From positions 20,221,001 through 20,285,000 of the forward strand of contig NC_073361.2 in NCBI RefSeq assembly GCF_027580225.2: a DNA stretch of 64,000 nucleotides, read 5' to 3'. Under the pieces are notes generated by a model, which did not search any database, was not told where the DNA came from, and saw nothing but the letters and a program-made list of their open reading frames with translations. Below, piece after piece: positions 57,788 to 64,000 of the stretch (position 1 is its first letter; each line of letters begins with the position of its first letter). A program made the position numbers and the translations under genes. The DNA is from Misgurnus anguillicaudatus. Lineage: Eukaryota > Chordata > Actinopteri > Cypriniformes > Cobitidae.

Positions 57788-58731
57788 CACTCACCTAAAG
57801 GATTTTAGGAACACCATACTAACACTGTGTTTGACCCCCTTTCGCCTTCAGAACTACCTTAATTCTACATGGCATCGATTCAACAATTCTTTAGAAATGT
57901 TGTCCCATATTGATAGGATAGCATCTTGCAGTTTATGGAGATTTGTGGGATGCACATCCAGGGCACGAAGGTCCCATTCCACCACATCCCAAAGATGCTC
58001 TATTGGGTTGAGAAAACATCCCACACACCATTACACCACCACCAGCAGCCTGCACAGTGGTAACAAGGCATGATGGATCCATGCTCTCATTCGGTTTACT
58101 CTACCATCTGAATGTCTCAACAGAAATCAAGACTCGTGAGACCAGGCAACATTTTTCCAGTCTTCAACTGTCCAATTTTGGTGAGCTTGTGCAAATTGTA
58201 GCCTCTTTTTTTATTTGTAGTGGAGATAAGTGGTACCCGGTGGAGTCTTCTGCTGTTGTAGCTTATCCGCCTCAAGGTTGTGCATGTTGTGGCTTCACAA
58301 ATGCTTTGCTGCATACCTCGGTTGTAACAGGGATTATTTGAGTTAAAGTTGCTCTTCTATCAGCTTGAATCAGTCGGCCCATTCTCCTCTGACCTCTAGC
58401 ATCAACAAGGCATTTTCGCATACTGGATGTTTTTCCCTTTTCACACCATTCTTTGTAAACTCTAGAAATAGTTGTGTGTGAAAATCCCAGTAACTGAGCA
58501 GATTGTGAAATACTCAGACTGGCCCCGTCTGGCACCAACAATCATGTCACTCTCAAAATTGCTTAAATCACCTTTTTTCCCATTCTGACATTCAGTTTGG
58601 AGTTCAGGAAATTTTCTTGACCAGGACCACACCCCTAAATGCATTGAAGCAATTGCCATGTGATTGGTTGATTAGATAATTGCATTAATGAAAAATTTAA
58701 CAGGTGTTCCTAATAATCCTTTAGGTGAGTG
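57788..58731 (-). mobile_element. Tc1/mariner element, copy C, internally deleted
   Basis: It begins CACTCACCTAAAGGATTTTAGG and ends CCTAATAATCCTTTAGGTGAGTG, with TA on both sides (57786-57787 and 58732-58733). At 944 bp it lacks about 200-250 bp of the catalytic region seen in copies A and B. Confidence 0.92.
57830..58583 (-). pseudogene. Tc1 transposase, copy C, deleted
   Basis: The start ATG is at 58583. The N-terminal helices are readable in 58272-58541 (SISQSAQLLGFSHTTISRVY, KCLVDARGQRRMGRL). A frameshift follows at about 58325, and 58117-58314 carries the next segment. Near 58012 the sequence jumps from the region before the third catalytic residue directly to the GGVMVW region, removing the second Asp block (the QQDNAPC segment in the other copies). 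It therefore cannot encode active transposase. Confidence 0.88.
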
Positions 58732-58733
58732 TA

Positions 58734-61570
58734 TAAGACCATAAAAGTCTCACCCAAAAACCTGCCAACACTCAACTGAACACCCAAACTGATAAAAACT
58801 GTAATTTAAAGCCCTTGCTTTGGATGAAAGCACCAAATTTATCAATGTAAAAGATAAAACAAGACATTTCCCTCCTTTTGAGCAAATGTATGTTATTGTC
58901 CATAACAGACTGCTGGACATTTATTTTATGCTCACAGCTGCCCTTCACTGTCCTTTCACCATCTGCACTCAGTTCTCAGATTCACTTAACACCACAAAAC
59001 TTGAGAGCAAAATAATCAATGTTACCAAGCGAGGAGAAAAGAGTTGCAGAGTTTTAATGCATTAAGCTCACAGAACCTCCACACAGGCTTATAAAGCTAC
59101 TAAAACATCACCGGCTTTGAGATTTTTTTTCTTTCCACCCATGCCAACTCACTTTGGTTTATCTTTAATTACATTCAGGATGTATATCTGAAGCGAAGAC
59201 CGACCCAAGATGATTTCACGGTTAAGACTTGACCAGCCTTCTGGTATACAGCACACATGTGAATTAATCCAGGCTAAAGTCTCATAATCTAATCTGTTGG
59301 TATTAGGAGCATCAAAGTATGATTTCATATTGATTTAATATTAAAGATATCTAGTTGATATTATCACAGAATGTAGTTTATGTTGGATGATTTTATGCAA
59401 AATCACAAAGACTTTAGCTAATTTTTCACAGACTGGGTCAATTATATGATTAAACTTCCCTTTAAGATCTCTGTATGAGTGACCATTATAATGACATATA
59501 TTGAGTGCATCAGCAGCAAGACAAAGACATGACGTGTTGGCATTATCTGACTTAACATGCAATATTAAAGAATACTGAAAGTCCCATAAAAGACTTTTTA
59601 AGTTTAATAGCACTTGGTTTAACATAGCCTACCATTAGTTTCTAGGCAACATCAAACAGTCCAATATTGGCTTTTCTGGCGATCTACTCATTTCTCACCC
59701 AATTGTCGTATAGATGCAGAATGACTGAATCTACAGGTGGGCTGCATGATAAAAGAAAATGAATTATCGTTCTTAGCTACAGTTATTTCACATTTCCAAA
59801 GTAGGTGCCATAAATGAATGCATCATTCCACAGTTCTGCTGGTGAGAGACTAACATTAATTAAACTACCACAGTCTAAGATCACTATTCTAAATAAAGAC
59901 TACTGATTGGACGGAATAAAACCTTGTTTTGAAATAGGCATGTAATACATTTTCATTTTGAATAGGAGACTTGGCAGTTGTGTAATTGCCTTGGAAAAAT
60001 GTGTAAATGTCTTTACTATAATTATGAAGCCGGTTAAAACATATTTGTGTTCTTGTGTTTATCATACTTAGCATAAATCACAGATTATTTCACCAAATGC
60101 GTTTATAGTGTTAAGATTAGTGCTGTAAAATGCAAATTCAACGGTTGCCAGTATAAACATTTTCACGCTGTTTCCATTGCACTTCTTTGGTTAAAAGCTT
60201 GTTGTATAATTAAGTGATAAAAAATCCCACTGGTCTACACAAAAGGTTTTTAACAGAGTGAGTCATCAAGAAAAATGTTGTGCCGCAGCGGATGCTGATC
60301 TAGACTATTTTTAAAGGGATAGGTTACCCAAAAATGAAAACTTTGTCGTCATCATCATGCTTTTCTAAACCTGGGTGAGCTTTATTTTGTTGAATACAGA
60401 AGAATATATTTTGATATGATGGTAAGCACAGATGTTACCCATTGACAACCATAGTATTTGTTTTTACTTCTGTGAAACTCAATGGGTGCCATAAACTGTG
60501 TGCTTACCATCATTTATAAAAATATCCTCTTTTATGTTATATCAGAATAAAGACAAGTTTAGAACAAAATGACCGTAAAATGTGTTAAGTGTCTTTACAT
60601 AAACATTAAAAAAAACGTACTAATATGATTTCTATTAAAAAACAGAACTTGACTGAAAGGCTGAAATGAAAGCCAAAGCAATATCAAGACATAAACAAGG
60701 CAGCATTTAAACAGGCAATAGTCTTTTTTGCAGGTCTATACATTGATACTTTACACAAAAACAGACAGTATTAGCAAGAAAGACACAGCTTTCTTTAACA
60801 CTCTAGTTTTTTTCTTAAAGTTAAAAAAGTCCAAGTATGAGCAACAGCAGTATAATATTCCATAGGATCTGCTGACCCCTGCTGACAAGCAAACATAAGT
60901 TCAAAATCCCGTTGCATTCTGAAGATAAAAGTCAGAAATGTACATGTACAGTGAATAAGATCACTAAAGCTTTTTTACAAAACACTTTAAAATTCATGTT
61001 TCACATTTACCAATATCAATGACAATCCTATCCAAGTCGACAATTTTCTTACTATTTACACAAATAAACAACTAGTATTCATGAGTTTGCCCAGACAATG
61101 TTGTGTTGCTTTTGAAAGACATACACGTATAATTTTATTTAAAAAAATAGAGTTGAAAAGTTGAAGTTTCAAAAAATGATAATAATATTAAGCGATCCGA
61201 GGCCATCTTATCAGCACTATGTGTGACTGGACTGTGTCCTGTGGTAAATCAGCACAGCAGGCTCTTGACAGAGGTTGTGGATGCTATAGACTCTTCCTAT
61301 AACACACACAAAAAAAAATTTAAATTGAGGAAACCAAGAAGTCTTGCAACAAATTTAAATAAAATACACAAGTCAAGTTTTCACTCACCAGAGGGTATCA
61401 TAAACACCTGCCCAGAATTGTAGACAGACTTTTCACCATCAATTTCAACACGTACACAACTTGAGATAATGCTGAATACCTTAACAAAACATATAAATAA
61501 AATTATAATGCTGCTGGGCTTGTGTTAAAAGACATTATCATTTTTTGCAGATAAATGATTGGTGAACTAA
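58734..61570. other. Stretch without genes; TTAA-MITE fragment
   Basis: Positions 60311-60545 begin TTAAAGGGATAGGTTACCC and look like the left part of a common fish TTAA-type repeat without its right end. A 66-codon frame at 61223-61423 lacks a recognisable domain. Otherwise nothing was seen. Confidence 0.4.
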
Positions 61571-61571
61571 A

Positions 61572-62890
61572 CCACTTAACCGTCACTGTTCCTGTAGAGG
61601 AACACCTATGTTTACTTTACTATTTTGGAAGTAAATGTTTATTGAATCATGACAAACTATATATTTTTGGAAAGGTCTAAGCCTCTAGAATACATATTTC
61701 AGCAGTGTTTTATAAAATAAATTATGTAGGGAGAGTAATTAATTAATTTATGAAGAGAGTGTGCTTCAAAAGATTTATATCCTGCTAAATGTCACTGTCC
61801 CACCGGTGGGATGCCTACAATTACTTCAGTGTTTTGCATATGAATTCTTATCCTATCATGACAAACTGTATATCAATGGAAAGCTCTAAGAGTGTAGTTT
61901 TCATTTGTCATCATCATTTTGGAGAAAGGTTGACATAGTGCGAGTCATTTTCTAAAAGGTCACGGGCCCTCAAGCGGGCCCACATTGTTTTAACATATTT
62001 ATAACACTAATATCCTAAATCTAAAAATCTTTACAAACTATATATCTTTGGAAAGCTCTAAGAGTGTAGTTTTCATATTTCATCACAATTTTTGGAAAAT
62101 TATGACGTAGTCAGAGTCAGTTTCTAAAACGTCACGGGCCACAGGTGGACCCGATTTGTTTTTACATATGTATAGCACTAATACCCTGTTCTAAACCTAA
62201 AAAATCTTGTCAAACTATATATCTTTGGAAAGCTCTTAGATTGTACTTTTCATATTTCAAGGTCATCTGATGATAGATATAATCTAGTGACAGTTTTTAG
62301 TTACATGACCCCACCCCCCATAGGAATGCATATTCATTTTATATATTCATAACACTATATCCTGGTATAAACCTACAGAAATCTTGACAAACTATATATC
62401 ATTGGAAAGCTCTAAGAATGTAGTTTTCATATTCCAAAACGTTTTAGCAGTTATAATAATGCAGTGACAGTGTTTTATTAATGTGTGACAAGAGAATGCA
62501 GCAAACCGTTGACAACTAGTGGCCGCTGTTGGTAAAACCACAAAAATTGTTACACAAACCTCATTTTTTGTGATTTTAACTTAAAATTTTGATCACAACT
62601 GCTTGAGACATATGGCCTCATGTTTACATTATTACTTTTGTGAAACATTTTCATTTTTATAATTGTATTTATCAAATTAATATGTTATTGCATTATTTTT
62701 AATTATTAAAATAAATTTAAACTGCTATAACAATTTTTTTGTTAAATATTTTCACCTCCAGGAAGATCAGTGAAAAACCTTACATTGTGTTCTTTAAAAC
62801 AAGACCAAGATTATGCTTTTAGACCAAACAATGCCAGAGTTATATTAATTTGAAGCCGCACATCAAAAGGGTGCGGTGACGGGTAAGTGG
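61572..62890. mobile_element. TTAA element made of about 180-bp internal repeats, copy 2
   Basis: Termini are CCACTTAACCGTCACTG and (inverted) CCACTTACCCGTCACCG, with TTAA right outside on the right (62891-62894) and CTAAA on the left. Five copies of an ACTATATATC...GGAAAGCTCT block recur near 61655, 61865, 62035, 62212 and 62390. Each is followed or preceded by GTCAC plus a GC-rich short palindrome. It is the inverted relative of 42689-44201. Confidence 0.8.
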
Positions 62891-62948
62891 TTAAACAAGC
62901 CACAGCCAACCACTGCATTAAACATTAAAGACCACAAGTTTTACTTAC

Positions 62949-63101
62949 AGAAACTGTATCAATGTCCATCTGTGGGGGTTTCTTCATGAACGACCCCAGC
63001 AGAATCTTTCCATGCGAGAAAGAGCTCTCCTGTAGATCAACAGCATGGCCCATGGCTCTGCCTCCAAAGGAGTGCCAGTGAAAGTCGTCGGGACTGACAG
63101 T
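62949..63101 (-). CDS. Probable internal exon of an unidentified host gene
   Basis: On the minus strand a pyrimidine-rich stretch (TTTTCTCTTCTAAAGGGCAG) is followed by exactly 51 open codons and then CT|GTAAGTAA, a consensus donor at 62948. Using the acceptor CAG at 63102 gives a 153-nt exon, phase 0 at both ends. The next AG upstream (63107) would give 158 nt. The peptide starts TVSPDDFHWHSFGGRAMGH, then AVDLQESSFSHGKILLGSF and ends MDIDTVS. Composition and codon use look like conserved protein, unlike the repeat-derived frames elsewhere. I do not recognise the family. The neighbouring exons must lie outside the window or be too short to see. Confidence 0.6.
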
Positions 63102-63106
63102 CTGCC

Positions 63107-64000
63107 CTTTAGAAGAGAAAAGACGTTGCATTATGAACTGGTGGACATTATCTTAACAGATGACAGGAAGGCAAAAGCTTTATGCATAAGGACCTAGGCT
63201 AATAACAAAAACATAGCACCCGTCCCCTTTCATGTCCAGTCACTATAGTGTGTCCTTGAACAAGGCATTCAACACAAGGTTGTTTAAATGTGTATGTTAC
63301 TGGTGTACTGTGGCACCACTGACAAATGGCGCTTTTCCATTGCATAGTACCCCACGGTTTGGGTCAGGTCAGGTGAGAACACCTCACTTTGGCTTGGTTA
63401 GCTTTTCCATCGAGTAACACTTTATAAAATTATAGGCGTGTCGTTTTATTTGCGCTGCCTACTGCTGTGACATCATACAAGTGAAAGAGTCGTTGTACAT
63501 TCCCATACATTCATTCATTTCTCATTTCATTTAATTTCATTCATTTCTTCAAGCTAGCATGAAGGTAAAGCTAAGCTTTTACATTATAGCGATGACGCTC
63601 GTAGTGACGATTCTCTCAGACCAATCAGATTCGATTTCGATTTACAAGCTATCAAGACGATTTGATTCTCAATTCGATCCCAATTCTTGGATCGACATTT
63701 ATACTCGATTTTCGATTCAACTCAATGATTATAAATTATATAGAATATTATATTACATTATATTAGAATAAAGACTGAATGAAGGAATGACATGCTCGCC
63801 TTTCGCTCCTTGGTGACATCGCGCAAGGAAAAAAAGAGGGTGACATCTAGTGGAGAAGACTAGTAATTAGATTAACGTTAATCTTATGTTCAATGTTTGC
63901 AGAAATAAATATGGGGGGGGGGGGGGGGTGTATTGATTCATGTGCTTTAAGAATCGATTCTGAAGCGTCCACATAAAAAATCAAATCAATTAATCGTAAA
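63107..64000. other. Right flank, presumed intron, with repeat fragments
   Basis: Positions 63325-63420 (CTTTTCCATTGCATAGTACC, then GGTTAGCTTTTCCATCG) look like a MITE fragment. Positions 63615-63740 and 63945-63990 carry GATTCGATTT/AATCGATTC words typical of a hAT repeat end. No gene was seen. Confidence 0.35.
63913..63928. repeat. Poly-G run of 16
   Basis: An uninterrupted run of 16 G. Length may be uncertain in sequencing. Confidence 0.85.

Noticed and set aside
61200..61300. Possible thrombospondin-like WT-x-SCG exon on plus
   Set aside because: Only a few residues match, there is no flanking splice pair, and the strand is opposite to the supported exon.

Overview
The window looks like transposon-rich intronic or intergenic DNA from a bony fish, most likely a cyprinid. 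The evidence is the mix of mobile elements: an RTE-like LINE, three Tc1 copies, many hAT and TTAA-type MITEs, THAP-bearing elements and a SINE with an ATT-repeat tail. No bacterial-style operon, rRNA, tRNA or CRISPR array was seen. The only segment that looks like an ordinary host gene is one 51-codon, phase-0 exon on the minus strand at 62949-63101; the parent gene was not recognised. If it is real, much of the window could be one of its introns.

Layout. 0-9 kb: a TIR element (402-1415), then a three-level nest in which an RTE-like LINE (3232-6434, 12-bp target duplication) sits in a TIR element (2876-7319), itself inside a TTAA-flanked element (2763-7739). 9-24 kb: MITEs, including two hAT copies side by side (16630-17061 and 17102-17518), a fold-back element carrying a THAP-exon insertion (20225-21090) and an 820-bp palindrome with a THAP-like coding fragment in each arm (22296-23118). 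24-29 kb: two Tc1 copies in opposite orientation. 31-39 kb: a second triple nest (37373-38921).

42.2-47.2 kb: a 4.9-kb structure bounded by about 480-bp inverted repeats. It contains a TTAA element built of about 180-bp internal repeats, a decayed gene of a repetitive 'EADTR/SPDTD' family, a MITE in that gene's last codons, and a SINE. 48-58 kb: further MITEs, a fold-back minisatellite element (50866-51811), an uninterrupted copy of the 2876-7319 element, a nested hAT MITE and a third, internally deleted Tc1 copy. 61.5-63.1 kb: a second internally repeated TTAA element ends about 60 bp from the splice donor of the putative exon.

There is no gene pathway to describe; what links the features is transposon biology. 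The dead LINE and Tc1 copies no longer encode intact enzymes, and the short TIR elements depend on transposases encoded elsewhere. Boundaries rest on terminal repeats and target duplications read by eye. Superfamily names are inference unless a diagnostic domain or duplication is cited.
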